Source: Coix lacryma-jobi var. lacryma-jobi (Eukaryota; Streptophyta; Magnoliopsida; Poales; Poaceae). Taken from it: a stretch of DNA of 64,000 nt. The stretch covers positions 89,315,845 through 89,379,844 of the forward strand of contig CM019831.1 of assembly GCA_009763385.1 (NCBI GenBank), in the 5' to 3' direction. Shown here in pieces: positions 21,605-33,052 of the stretch; position 1 is the stretch's first letter; every line of letters starts with the position of its first letter. Under the pieces are notes generated by a model. It did no database searches. It saw only the letters and a list, made by a program, of their open reading frames with translations, and had not been told where the DNA came from. The position numbers and the translations under genes are program-made.

Positions 21605-23321
21605 AGCTCCCCCAAGCTAACCTGTTACTCGTCCTCGAGCAACAATGCGGTTTAGGCATTGAGCATGAAATAGATAGCAACTTAAGATGTATGCAAGTGC
21701 ATATTGTATAGTGAGAAATAACTTAGCATATATCATTAATCATAGCAATGTGGGGCTTATAGCTTTTCACTTCAAACATGCAAGAGTGAAACAAAGTAGT
21801 AGATAGGAAACTTTTATCTTGCTTAGGTTTAACTAGGATTCTGTCTGGAGGTTTTTTAAGGTTTTCAAAAGATAACAACTTGCTTAAGTCCTCCAAGATT
21901 CACTCAGTCACTCAATGGTGTTTAAATCCTCACTTAGGCCAAAATGTAGCCTCTCCTATTTCTAAAGAATGATATGTGGAGTTATAGGTAGGCTAAGAAT
22001 CATGAGCAAATTGCCTAATGTTTATTGCTAAGCTAGACACTCAGATCATAAAGAGCAGCAAATCATAAAAATTGATCAAGATGTGCATGTGTGGTTATGT
22101 GGAAGTGTATGGAGAGGTATTTCATAATCCTTCCTAGTTAATTTCTGGGGGTCTAGAGCTAATGATAACTCTTTCTCTCTTTTTTTTGGATACATAGTGA
22201 GTAGACAAAAAGGATGTGTCCTCACATTTTCTTAGGACATAGTCCTCTCTTGAGCTATTTTGCTCCTCACTTTCTTAGGACATAGTCCTTTCTTGAGCTA
22301 CTTTGCTCTTTTTTTATGCTTTCTCTTTTTTTTAGCTCTAGATTTCCCCAGTTATCTACAGGAAAGGATTTTTGAAATGAGTAGGGAAAGGGAGAGAAAT
22401 GCTTATTCCCAGTGTAGGAATAGCATAAGGCTAGCAATGGGATGTTTGGCAAGGTATTGCAAATCTCCAGTGTAGAGAATGAGCAATTTATTTGGTGGTT
22501 GCAAACTTCCAAAGTGGAAAGTAAGCAATATGGTGGGTGGGTGTGTATCTTGATCAAAAGATATGATAAGCTTCTCAACTAAGATCTATGAGGTCTAACA
22601 AAGCTCAACATAGACAAAGCTCTTTGTGGTTTTGACTAATGACTAGCAAATATTTGGCTGGTGGTGGGATGGGATAAAATCCAGGAGGAACTTTTAGCAA
22701 GGTTTTCATAATTTTTAAAAGAAATCCTCCAGATGAGGACCTAATTTCACCTTAGCAAGTTTAAAGAATTACTCCATTTCTTACCAACTTTATTCACTAA
22801 GCATGATTTCAGTTAAAGCATATGAAGCCCACAAAAGCTACAACTTAGATAAGACCAGTTATTCAAACCATAACAATAGCATTTGCATGACATATTTCAG
22901 ATCTTATTCAGGTTTCACCTTGTTTAAGCAGATTTTATCAATTTTATTCATGGAATGGTTACTTAGGCAAGCATATAGCATTCAAAAAGATATAGAATTT
23001 AAGAACCGAATGTAAAGAGTAAGGTTGAAAACATACCTTATTGGAGCGGGAGTCTCCCCCAAGCTGGCTTCTTGCTTGGTGAAGGGTCTTCATCTTTCTC
23101 GGTCGGAGCTCTTGTTCTCATTTTATTAAAAAGAAACTATCTAATGTTGTGAAAAAGGGAAACTATCCTATGATGATGTTTTATTATTCTAACTAAGTTA
23201 ACATATACCTATGCATATAACTAATGATAACTGATTTTTTTAGTTACATGCATGACATATGTTATTTATTTGAAAAAGGGAAAATTGAAGGGAAATAAAA
23301 AATTAAAAGTAAATCCATACC
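21605..23321 (-). other. A2 3' non-coding region with polypurine tract
   Basis: The tract AGCTTGGGGGAGCT (minus; 21605-21618) abuts the LTR and should prime plus-strand synthesis. A second AGCTTGGGGGAGAC occurs at about 23052-23065. A near-duplicate of about 44 bp around 22229-22316 contains AGGACATAGTCCT. No pol domain is present in the 1.7 kb. Confidence 0.7.
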
Positions 23322-25062
23322 TTAGATCCATGGAGTTTCATCCTTATCGGGTGGATCTTCTTCTTCCTTAGGCACTTCTTTTCTCAGTACTTCATCAGGT
23401 TCTTCTTCTTTTGGCACCTCTCCTTTGTTATGTGAACTATACAACTTAGGAGGAGGTGGTTCTTTCTTTATGTTCCACCTTGTTCTTGGGCACCTCTTCT
23501 TGGTACGAACGGGTTTTGCTGCCTGCATGTTAGCGGCATATGCGGGACCACGGGAAAAAGAGAATATTTCCTTCCTCCCTCCTAATGTCATTTGCATTTT
23601 ACCACTCCCCACATATATGCAGGCATTCACAGTGTTCAAGAAAGGTCTACCCAAAATTAAAGGCACATCTTTTCTATTTCCCATATCTAGTATTATGAAA
23701 TCAGCAGGAACATAGGAACCTCTAATATGAACAGGTAAATCATTAACTATTCCTTCTACATAGCAAGTGGATTGATCAGCTAGCACAACATAGGCATATG
23801 TGGATGACATGGGTGGAAAGAACGAGTTTTCATAAAAATCTTTAGATAGAATGTTCACACTTGATCCTAAATCACACATGGCATTTTTAAAGACTTCACC
23901 AAAGATTGAGCATCTAATTATGGGACTACCAGGATCACCCTTTTTAATAGTCATGGTTTGATCTTCATAATAGTTAAAATGTTTGATTTCAACCATATTT
24001 GCAGTTTCCATGTCAGGTTTAGCAGGAATTTTGCCAGATTCAAAAGATGGTATGATAGCAGCAAGTTGAGCTAATTGGGTTTCTAACATCTTATTAAAGC
24101 TAAGTTGATTTTTCAAAGCAGATGAGAAATCTTCCAATTTAGCATTTATATTCTCAAGGGTTTTATCATTCGACATTAATTTCTTATTCAAAAATTCAGT
24201 AGTTCTACCTTGAGAGTAGAATCGATTCTTTAAGAATGAGAAATTATCAGAATTCTGAAAATTAGAGCGAGGGAATGAATTGTTACCTTGAGAGTTGGAG
24301 TGTTGATTCCATCCTTGATTTTGTTGGCGGAAACCGTTGTTGATGAAGTTCAGATCTTCATGTAGTTCGGGGCAGTGGTTCCCAGAATGTCCGGTTTCTC
24401 CACAGACTTCACAAGTCATGTAGGATCCCAGATATTGGACACTCTATTGTTGGTTCATCTTCTCACAGCTGTCCAGCTTCTTTGCCAGCAGATCCATCTT
24501 GGCCACGATCATGTCGGCCTCCTTAAGGGAATGTATACCTCGCTTACGGGGCTGCAGTCTCTCGTCATTCCATCCTTGGTTTGACACCATCTTCTCTATG
24601 AGAGCCTTAGCATCTGCAACATTCAGAGAAAAGAATGCACCGCCAGCGGCGGCATCCAAATGGCTTCTAGAGAATGGGGTTAGGCCATGGTAGAAGTTCT
24701 GGATCAATAGCCAGTCCTCCATACCATGGTGCGGACAAGCAGCGACATACTCTTGCAACCTCTCCCAAGCCTCGGGAATGGATTCCTCGGCTTGTTGCGT
24801 AAAGCTGGAGATTTTGTTGCGCAGAGCATTCGTCTTGCCCATAGGAAAGAATTTGGCGAGAAAAGCATTGGAACACTTGTCCCATGTGTCTACAGCGTTG
24901 CGATCGGTATAGAACCATTGCTTCGCTTTTCCTAGAAGAGAAAAGGGAAAGAGACAAAGACGGATGGATTCTTGGGTTATCCCCTTAATGGTGAAGGTGC
25001 CGCAAATCTCCAAAAATTGTTGGAGGTGAGCATTGGCATCCTCATGAGCCTTGCCACAGAAC
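23322..25062 (-). pseudogene. A2 gag (main part) and aspartic protease
   Basis: Minus-strand frame resuming after N1. The gag core comes first (EDANAHLQQFLEICGTFTI, LCLFPFSLLGKAKQWFYTD, CPHHGMEDWLLIQNFYHGL). An in-frame TAG lies at 24444-24446, then a zinc knuckle CEVCGETGHSGNHC (CX2CX4HX4C, about 24370-24412), an Asn/Gln-rich linker, and a protease with AMCDLGSSVNILSKDFYE, ADFIILDMGNRKDVPLILG and a Lys/Pro/Glu-rich tail ending at 23322. Apart from the stop and the N1 insertion the frame is open. The element encodes particle and protease functions only. Confidence 0.9.
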
Positions 25063-25067
25063 GGGCT

Positions 25068-26609
25068 TGTTGACACAAAACGTGGCGTCTCGCGTCAAGG
25101 GCACACAGCAAGCCGAACGAGGCTAGCTTCAATCGGGAGCCCGAGGTGTATCGAACCCGGAGACGTGCCAGTCGGTTTGACCTGAAAACCAACAAGGAAT
25201 AAAATGTGAGAATACCTTGGAACATGCTGGGTAAAAACCAGACAGTTCCATATGTACGGCTATGGAAGCCAATCACGATGACACACAGCTATAGAAGCTG
25301 TTTGTCGAAACAGGTTTAAGATGTCATTCGGCAAGTATAAAGAGAAAGCATGTAAACATGTCGAATGCTGAATACATACATGACAAAAGGATAAAAGAGG
25401 TAACCTGTAAATACAGATCTATTCATATAACATATGCATAGGCCAATCCAGCTAGTCTGCCGCACGTCCAGCCTTCATGAACCCGTCAGGCATAAACTCA
25501 AGCAAAGCTAATCCACCGCATGATACCACTTGCTATAAATCTACACCACTCCTTATAATTAGATTAATCCACCGCATGATACGATCTAATTATAAGAAGC
25601 TAAAAGCACACATACATCTGAATAGATCTATATATACTCATTACTCATGTTAGCTTAACCAGAATCGGCAAACTAGCCGAACTGGGGTCCATGAAGAAGA
25701 AACACACAGGCAAAGCGTGATTAAACTAATCTAAAACCTGTACCTGCCGCACGGCACCCAGCTCTATCAAAGCCTAAACATGATCGGCGTGTATGAACCC
25801 ACAACATGTAACAACCTAGATTGAAAGTCAATTCGCCCATCATAATCTTATAATTAGCAAATCATAAGCAAACTCATGCAACGAGGCCGAACAAAGATCA
25901 ATCTAGATTGGGCAGAATGTGTTGTACAAATTAAATAAATAAGACATATAACACGTGATAACTTAATGAATCTATTAGATCTGCCAAATCTAACAGAGCC
26001 GATAACTATTTTTACTCATGACTTAATCCGCCGCACGATACAAGTCATAGGTAAAAACTTCCCGTCATAAGCTTAAATCCGCTGCACGATACTAAGCTTA
26101 ACGTACGAGACTACTTGCATCATATCTAAATCCACCGCATGATACTAGACATGATAGCAAGGTTGCCGGTACTTACGGAGGTCGACGGATCGATGATTCC
26201 TCTCGAAGAACTCGACGACATGACTATAAGGACTCAAAGATGGCATGGGGCCGGTTGTATTGATGTGGTTGTGAATAGTTTTACAATGGTCGAGGGCTTA
26301 TATTTATACCCTGGACGAAAAACACGAGTCCTAGATGATTACGACTCTAAAAATAAGGAAAGATATAAATCATATTCCTAAACCTTTCGACGTCTTCCAT
26401 CGTCACATGTCTTCTTGCGCAAACCGGCTTCACCTGCATCATCCATCTCCCGAATGAGGTCATTGCTTCACGAAATAGCCGACCGCGCAGCTACTCACCG
26501 AAAATCCTAAGGACCAAATATCCGTCCGAATGCTTGCCGAATCCTTCTTTTCTCTACTGGCTGTGCCGATCCGTCATATCCTTACATGTGCGAAAATCTG
26601 GTGTTAACA
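25068..26609 (-). repeat. N1 3' LTR (1542 bp)
   Basis: In element sense it starts TGTTAACACC at 26609 and ends TTGTGTCAACA at 25068. The TATA-rich string GGTATAAATATAAG lies at 26297-26310 (minus), so most of the LTR to its left is likely transcribed. Five stem-loops with one common core lie at 25501-26159. Confidence 0.93.
25501..26159. repeat. Five stem-loops with identical core and different stems (N1 3' LTR)
   Basis: The core AATCC(A/G)C(C/T)GCA(T/C)GATAC occurs at 25510-25526, 25566-25582, 26025-26041, 26076-26092 and 26129-26145. Flanking arms are inverted repeats unique to each copy: AGCAA/TTGCT (weak); CTTATAATTAGAT/ATCTAATTATAAG (13 of 13); a 16-base pair of arms at 26009-26024 and 26042-26057 (14 of 16); TAAGCTTA on both sides (8 of 8); and 26116-26128 with 26146-26159 (one mismatch, one bulge). 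The same five are at 33486-34144 in the other LTR. Confidence 0.9.
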
Positions 26610-26626
26610 CATGCCCCCTAATTTTG
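26610..26626 (-). other. N1 polypurine tract
   Basis: The minus strand reads CAAAATTAGGGGGCATG directly before the LTR start, the expected position for the plus-strand primer. Confidence 0.8.
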
Positions 26627-26855
26627 GGACAAATATTTTATTCCAAAATTCTTTTCCTTTTCGCACCGACGTGGAACCTCTGGAAGCATCCGTCTTCACA
26701 CGCTATAATTACCGTGTCTGCCGATTCGCTTCCCGATGCACCTGGCCTTTTAAACTCTCCCCTTTATTTTGGCTCGCGCATTGCGGACTCCTCTGCTTCA
26801 GCCTCCAAACCAGAAAACCCTCTTCTTCCTTGCCACTCTAAAAATTAGCCAGAAG

Positions 26856-27514
26856 ATGTCTTCCCAAGCGAGCCGCCATAGCTTCGAGCTCGGTGCCTCC
26901 AGTTCTTCCAAGAGAAGGTCACTCCCCTCTTTTCTCCCCTCCAAAGAAATCTGGCTTCATTCCACTGCTTTTGCTTCAGGAGGACTAGCAATGATCTCAC
27001 CGAGGATTTGACCCAGAAAATCATGAATCTTCAGCTTGACCTAGAAAGGAAGGATCAGGAAATTACGAAAATCTCCCAAGAGCGTGACGCCGCTCGAAAA
27101 AGAGCCACCAGTAAGTGTTTTCTCGCCATTTCTTTCCGTTCTCTCTTTTTCTGCTTTTACTGATTTCTTCTTTTTTCAGTCTTGGCGGCCAAACTCCATG
27201 ATCTCGAGGCTGCCATCACCAAGCTTGCTATCACGGCCGATGTAACAGGCACAACACCCTTGAAACGGGTAAACGAAGTCAACCGTGCCCTCCCCATCAT
27301 CTCCAGAGCCGGCATGGGGTACGGTGCGACACTCGCTTTTTCCGCCGTGAAGATTCATTCCGGCGCCGATTACCACAGATTCGACGTCTGTGAGCAAGAT
27401 CTAGAGGATAGAGTAGAACATTCTGCAGACGACATGAAGGTAGCTGGATCAGATCTGGCTGACACTTTCGATCATCTTCTCCCGATTAGACGTAGGATGG
27501 AGTGGATAAATTAA
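26856..27514 (+). CDS. N1 antisense gene A, three inferred exons, coiled coil
   Basis: Plus-strand model: exon 1 26856-26917 from ATG (MSSQASRHSFELGASSSSK), exon 2 26980-27110, exon 3 27180-27514. Both introns (62 and 69 nt) are GT-AG with pyrimidine-rich acceptors, phases match, and the joined frame of 175 codons has no stop. Exon 2 encodes a charged helix (LQLDLERKDQEITKISQERD) likely to form a coiled coil. Exon 3 is mixed helical (LAAKLHDLEAAITKLAITAD ... ADTFDHLLPIRRRMEWIN). I recognise no family. It runs against N1 transcription, as the antisense gene of T2 does. Splicing is inferred from sequence only. Confidence 0.55.
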
Positions 27515-28043
27515 CTCTCTGTAATCCTGTTTCTCCTTTTGTAAATATGAAGCTCCCTTGTTTGTCCTTTTGAAATCAATCTATGACTGATCTTCCGAGA
27601 TCACTGTGTGTTCTGCTTTTTCGCATATTGACCGCTGATTTCTATCTTTCTGCTTCAATCGGTGATGCATACACATTGGTTACCGTGATGACCGTACCAG
27701 AAAACTTCACTTTGCAGACAACACTGAAATTGGCCATCTCAGATCTGAAGTTTCCAATCTTCTTCTTCAAATTTCCAATGATGTCAGAACAACCCTCTTC
27801 AAGGAATCCTTCCGTCTCTGCTTTCATTGTTAATTGGCAATAAGAGCTTCCAAACAGCCAATTAAAACTAAAAGAACCTTAGCCGAATCCCATTGGCCTC
27901 CTGATCCTGAAACCACAACTTTCTCTAACCATCAAAAGATTCGGCCTGGCCCAACAACGGTCCACAAACTATGCAAACCCTACCCCGACGCTTGGTCTCC
28001 ATTGTGCAAGCTGTGGTTCTATAAAGATAACCGCATATAAGCT
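27515..28043. other. N1 internal spacer between antisense blocks
   Basis: 529 bases with short open frames on both strands but no recognisable domain, repeat or splice-consistent continuation. Confidence 0.5.
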
Positions 28044-28922
28044 GTGACTCCAATCAAACAACTCATCTTGCAAAATTCCCACCTTTCAACTTCTAGTTCA
28101 AGCCAGAGAGGAAAACAATGGCAGGGAATGGCGATTACGGCAAGTATCCTACTGAAGGCGAAGCAGGAGGAAGCCGAACACGAACTCACCGGCGTTACAG
28201 GTAAGAAACCAACTCTCTGCCCCCTTGTGATAGCTCGTTCCTCGACTTGTTGCTTATCCTTTCTCCAGGGTGGAGTCTTCCTCCAGCCATGCTTGGGTCC
28301 CCTCTTCAGAAACGGTAGATCCAAAAAGCTCTTTTCAAATTTTCTTCAAATCATCCGATTTTGAGTCTAACGATTCACTTTAGCAGATCCGTTTAAATGC
28401 TATTCGGTACCGCGAGGAGAGGGACAAAGCTCAGAAAGAACTGGAGGATGTATGTAAGAAGCATGGCACTGAGGAGGCCGAGTGGGCAGAACAACGGAAG
28501 CATCTCTGCAGCATCATTACAGGTTAGCAGAATCTCGGTTCTCCCCTTCCTCCTGATTGAATCTGCTTTTACTTATCATAACTTTGCCTCTTATCAGCCT
28601 TGTCCACAGAGAATGACCGTTTGAAGGCAGCAGCAGACAAAGTTGCTCTCAATGTGAATGCCCGTGGGGATTCTGTCGAAACTCGTCTTGACGCCGTGAA
28701 TGGTCGCATAGATCAGCCGTCATCCAAGGTGTGCGCGTCGGGGTTTCTTTCGGGCTAGCAGCAATAAGTTCCTGGACCAAAGAAGACTACTCCTCCCTAC
28801 CAGTTGGATTCGCATGCGACCCGGATGAGTTTGAAGATCTTGAAGTTTATGATAACCATGCTGCTGCTATTGCTGAGATTGTTGATCTGCAATCCATTGT
28901 AAACAAATTATTCCAAGGGTAG
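28044..28922 (+). pseudogene. N1 antisense gene B, coiled-coil coding blocks
   Basis: Plus-strand blocks: about 28044-28200 (ILLKAKQEEAEHELTGVT, followed by a GTAAGA donor), about 28387-28522 (IRYREERDKAQKELEDVCKK), 28598-28730 (ALSTENDRLKAAADKVALNV) and 28731-28922 (SSWTKEDYSSLPVGFACDPD ... LQSIVNKLFQG, stop). The intron 28523-28597 is GT-AG and in phase. The first junction does not keep phase, and the last two blocks are in different frames, so at least one or two single-base lesions are present. The product would be mostly coiled coil with an acidic C-terminal segment. The function is unknown. Confidence 0.45.
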
Positions 28923-29798
28923 CTTGTACTTAGGATGGATCTATAAATGAAGCTTGCAGCGGATGAATTTGTCCTTCTCGGAATAGTGTCTATCTGCATC
29001 TTTGAACTCTTCAGTGATTTTCTCTGATTGCAGAATTTCTTCAGAGGAACGTTTGCCGAATGTATGACGTCGTCATAGCCGACTGAATCTCATCTCCGAC
29101 ATGTCATGTCACTCGGCATCTTCACTCACTGCTTCTCACCTTTCTCTTCCCCCAATAAACCTACCAATTTGAAAATGCTAGGGTTACCAAGGTCATAAAT
29201 ATCCTTGTACTAAAGGCGATATGTAAAAATATCGGCTATAACTTAATTCCTTGGAATATTTTTTCTGCTAAAGGCGATGTTTTTTCACATCGGCTGTATA
29301 CAAAATATCTCTCGAGTTACACGACTCCCATGCGTTCGGCTTTAACAAGTAGTGCCGAAGCTTCAACTGACAAGTACACAAACCGAAAAGTCTTGTCAGA
29401 GCCGAATACCCCTCTCTTAGGTTTGACGTTTTTGGCCAAAATAAATCGCTAACTATCTTTCCTTTAAATTCAAAAATAAGGGCCGATCCCACTATAAGGC
29501 TACCGGCTGTCACGTACAACTCAAAATAATCCCCGAGTTGTGGAAGCGCCTCCATATATCTTTAACTTCATCAAAAGCTTCTGTTGCACGTCACCTTGTA
29601 TGAATTTTCTCTGAACTTCCATGAGCTCCGGTAATGAAGAAATAATTGAAGTCCCCTTAAAGGCTTGCAGATTTTGAATCATACGAGATCCCAACTTGCA
29701 CACATTGATCCAACTTTGGCTTCACTATCAACACTTTATTCCTTGTCAGCCGATATGAGACTTTGGCTCTAGCTTTCTCCATTACCATTAGTTAGATT
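28923..29798. other. N1 internal region downstream of protease, two small covarying hairpins
   Basis: 876 bases without convincing coding sequence. Two stem-loops follow the same layout: GGCGATAT-loop-ATATCGGC at 29215-29236 and GGCGATGT-loop-ACATCGGC at 29273-29294. Short minus-strand frames here have no recognisable domain. Confidence 0.55.
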
Positions 29799-32700
29799 TT
29801 AAAAATTACTCTGAGAGCCGATTGTCTGAATCGGCTGTTGGTCCTCGTCGAAGACATTCACAGGACCTGCTTCCCAGGCTCTTCCAGAGAAACAATCGAC
29901 ACCTCCATACTCCCAATAGATTGGTTCTGTATTAGCAACACTAACCGAATCATCAGCATGAACGATCTCAATATCATCTCCAATCCACTGTATGAGGAAC
30001 TGATGCATAATTGATGGTACACAACAGTTTGCATGTATCCAATCTCTTCCTAACAGCAAACTGTATTCCCCCTTGCCCTCAATGACGAAGAAGGTAGTGA
30101 TCAAGGTTTTAGACCCAATCATTAATTCGACATATACTGCTCCTCGGGTGTCAGAAGAATTTCCCGCAAAATCCCTCAATACCATGTCGGTCTTTAGTAG
30201 ATCTTCACTTGTCATGCCAAGCTTCCTGAAAGTGTTATACGGCATGATATTTATGGCAGCTCCTCCATCAATGAACATCTTGGTTAATGGCTTGCCATTG
30301 ACATACCCCCTCATATATAATGGCCTCAAGTGTCGGTGTCTGATTGGTTTATCAAATACTGCCTTTTCAGCCAAGATGAGATGAGCCAATAAGTCCTGAA
30401 ATTCACTTTCATCGAAGTCTGAATACGTCTCGTCCAGGACATCTTGATTCTCCGGAGCTACAAACTCTGACGGGAGAAAGAACACCATGCATGTATCAGC
30501 CGAACGATTACCTCCATCCGGCTTCTCTTTAGGACGCCAAACCCGTTTCATCTTGGTGCCCGCTTGCTCCAACTCTCTGTTCCTCAAGCGCTGCACTCTC
30601 CTTTTCTGGCTTTTCCTTAAACCTGGCGGGCACCATTGCCCTTTTTGCCAGACATATTCACGGTATTCTTCTTCTTCGGTATGAGCCCAACCTTGATCGG
30701 CAAATCTTCCCTGCCGATTCTCAGAATTATTTATTTTTAAGCGTCGATCGGCCTCAGGGATTCGTGCCCCAAGCCTTTCATGGACAGAACGGCGGTTGAC
30801 TCGAGATTGCCTGTACTCGGAGTACTGACTACTGCATTCAGGGCAGTCATTCTTAACAGGCAACTTCAAGCCTTCGTTCCAACAATACTGGAAGAACGAG
30901 CATTCCCAATGAGACCGTTCAGGTTCCTCCATATCTTCTCGTTCTTTTCGGTACATCTCTTCCTTGTACTTCTTCTTCCCATCCAGGAACTTCCGCTCTT
31001 CATAAAGCCTCTGCTTCTGGTACCGTTCCTGTTCCCGATGCCACTTATTCAACAGAATGCGCGTCGTGACCCTGGGTCTGGAGGTGTTACCCGTCTCAAT
31101 TCGGCTATCTTGGAACCGAACTCTCCGCTGAAGTTCTCCTTTTGTAACCTGCCGATCGGGATCAATAGTGCCAGCTTCCCTCGCTCTATCGGAGGTTAAA
31201 ACTTTCATCTTACCCTTACCCCTGGGATCGGCTACATTGATCATGTTAACAGAGAAAGACACAGTATTCTGCTCAAAAGGGCTACCATCAATCTTCATCT
31301 TTCCATCGAATCTCAGATGTCCGCCTTGAATAGCCTTCTGGATCCGATCTCTGAACACTCGGCAATCATTTATGGAATGGGACCTAGCGTTGTGGAAACC
31401 ACAATACTTCTTGTCTTTGACGCCCCTAGGAAGCAGCATAGGATGACCTTTCGGCAACTTGATGCGTCCCTCCTTCAACAAGTATTCAAATAATTTGTCT
31501 GACTTGGACACATCAAAGTCATAAGTACCTTTGTGTTGCCTCAGCCACCGTTGGTTGACTTGAGTCGGCTCTTTAGACCAGGTTATCTCGGCTGCAGCCA
31601 CCTCATCTTCATCATGATATTCATCTGCTTCCTCTAGGAAAGCCTGATACATCTCGGCAGCTACATCACCCTTCTGGAACTGATTGTTCCTCTTGAATCC
31701 CTGAGCTTGATTGCTCATCATTGCTAACCTTTGTGATAACTGCCCGAGGTCTTCAAATTCCATGCCAAATAGCTTTTCTTTGATACTCAGCAACATGCCA
31801 GCTATGGCTATCCCCAGTAACTGGTCATCTGGCAAATTCAGAGAATAGCAGAGATTTTTGGTCTCCCTAAATCGGCGCATATACTCTTGTGGTGTCTCGC
31901 CGGGTCTCATCCTCAAGCTCATGAGATCGACCAATTTCTTCTCACTGGTTCCCGTAAAGAAGTATGAGTGGAATTTCTGCTCCAGCTCCGCCCACGTACT
32001 GATGGAATTCGCTGGCAGTGAGGCGAACCAAGAGAAGGCTGGTCTTGTCAACGACAACGGGAAGTATCGAATCCTCCAAGCTTCATCTGCCGATGCTTCA
32101 CCAAGCTGCATCAGGTAACGGCTGATGTGTCCCTCGTACTGGCATCATCTTGGCCCGAGAACTTGGTAAGGTCAGTAGGAGGTTTGACCCTCAGAGGAAG
32201 AGCTACCCGATTGTACCATTCAGGGTAAGGAGACTTGTACGTGTATATTTGATTCCTCGGTTTTAGGCCGAACTGATTCTGCATCATATCAGCCATCTTA
32301 TGCATGATGAGGTCGACATTTGAATCAGGAGCTGTTTGTGTCTGCCCCCCAGCATGTAACCCTGCTGAACTCCCGTATCCGGGATTTGGAAGAGCGTTAA
32401 TCGAGTTATAGTCCATAAATTCCCGATATCCGTCTCCAAACATATTTTTCTAGATCCTGTTTGCCACAGGAGATACTCTAGAAGCAGATGGTGGGACGTT
32501 CCCTGTTGTGTCGAATGTGAGCTGGCCATAGGTCTGGGGAAGTTGTTGTGTTTCCTGAGACACCATCCCACCCGTGCTTGGGCCGGCTCCACTGTTTTCG
32601 ACAACTCTTCGGTGTTGAGGTACTTGGAACAACAATGGTCCCTGCACTGGACCAGCAGCTTCTTCAAAATACTTATCTGCGTTCGGACCGAAAGTATCAA

Positions 32701-33013
32701 CCATGACCGCACGAAAGGTGTTCAGGAAAGCCGACTGATGACTGGTCACTACTCCTGATATGATCCTATGCATCATATCCGCCATCTTCTGGAGAGCCGC
32801 TTTTTCGCTACCGTCAGGTAGCTCAAGTTAGTGATGAGGAACAACCTTCGGGAACGTCTGCTTCTGATAGACTTTGCCGCTTTTATTCTTGGAGAAGGTA
32901 TCCAAGCACTTGCGCTGGAATTCATCACAAGCTCGCTGCACCAGATCTTTTGACTCTAGCGGCAAATCGTCCATGGTCACCTCGAAGACTTGATCTTCGT
33001 TAATCTCAGGCAT
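29799..33013 (-). pseudogene. N1 gag-protease polyprotein, broken near its start
   Basis: Starts at the ATG at 33013 (MPEINEDQVFEVTMDDLPL), 15 bases past the primer site. In-frame stops lie at 32828-32830 (TAA) and near 32450 (TAG), and the frame shifts by one near 32130. The remaining 770-codon stretch is fully open: Ty3 gag core (WRIRYFPLSLTRPAFSWFAS, EYMRRFRETKNLCYSL), a Cys/His cluster CGFHNARSHSINDC, a long Arg/Glu-rich segment, then an aspartic protease (MFIDGGAAINIMPYNTFRKL with DGG at the active site, SLLLGRDWIHANCCVPS). It ends SQSNF at 29799. RT is absent. Confidence 0.88.
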
Positions 33014-33027
33014 CTTGAAATGAAGAG

Positions 33028-33045
33028 GTCCCACCGGGCGTGCCA
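33028..33045 (-). other. N1 primer-binding site
   Basis: The minus strand reads TGGCACGCCCGGTGGGAC, seven bases after the LTR end. It is a TGG-initial 18-mer as expected for a tRNA 3' end; I do not name the tRNA. Confidence 0.75.
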
Positions 33046-33052
33046 AAAAGTG

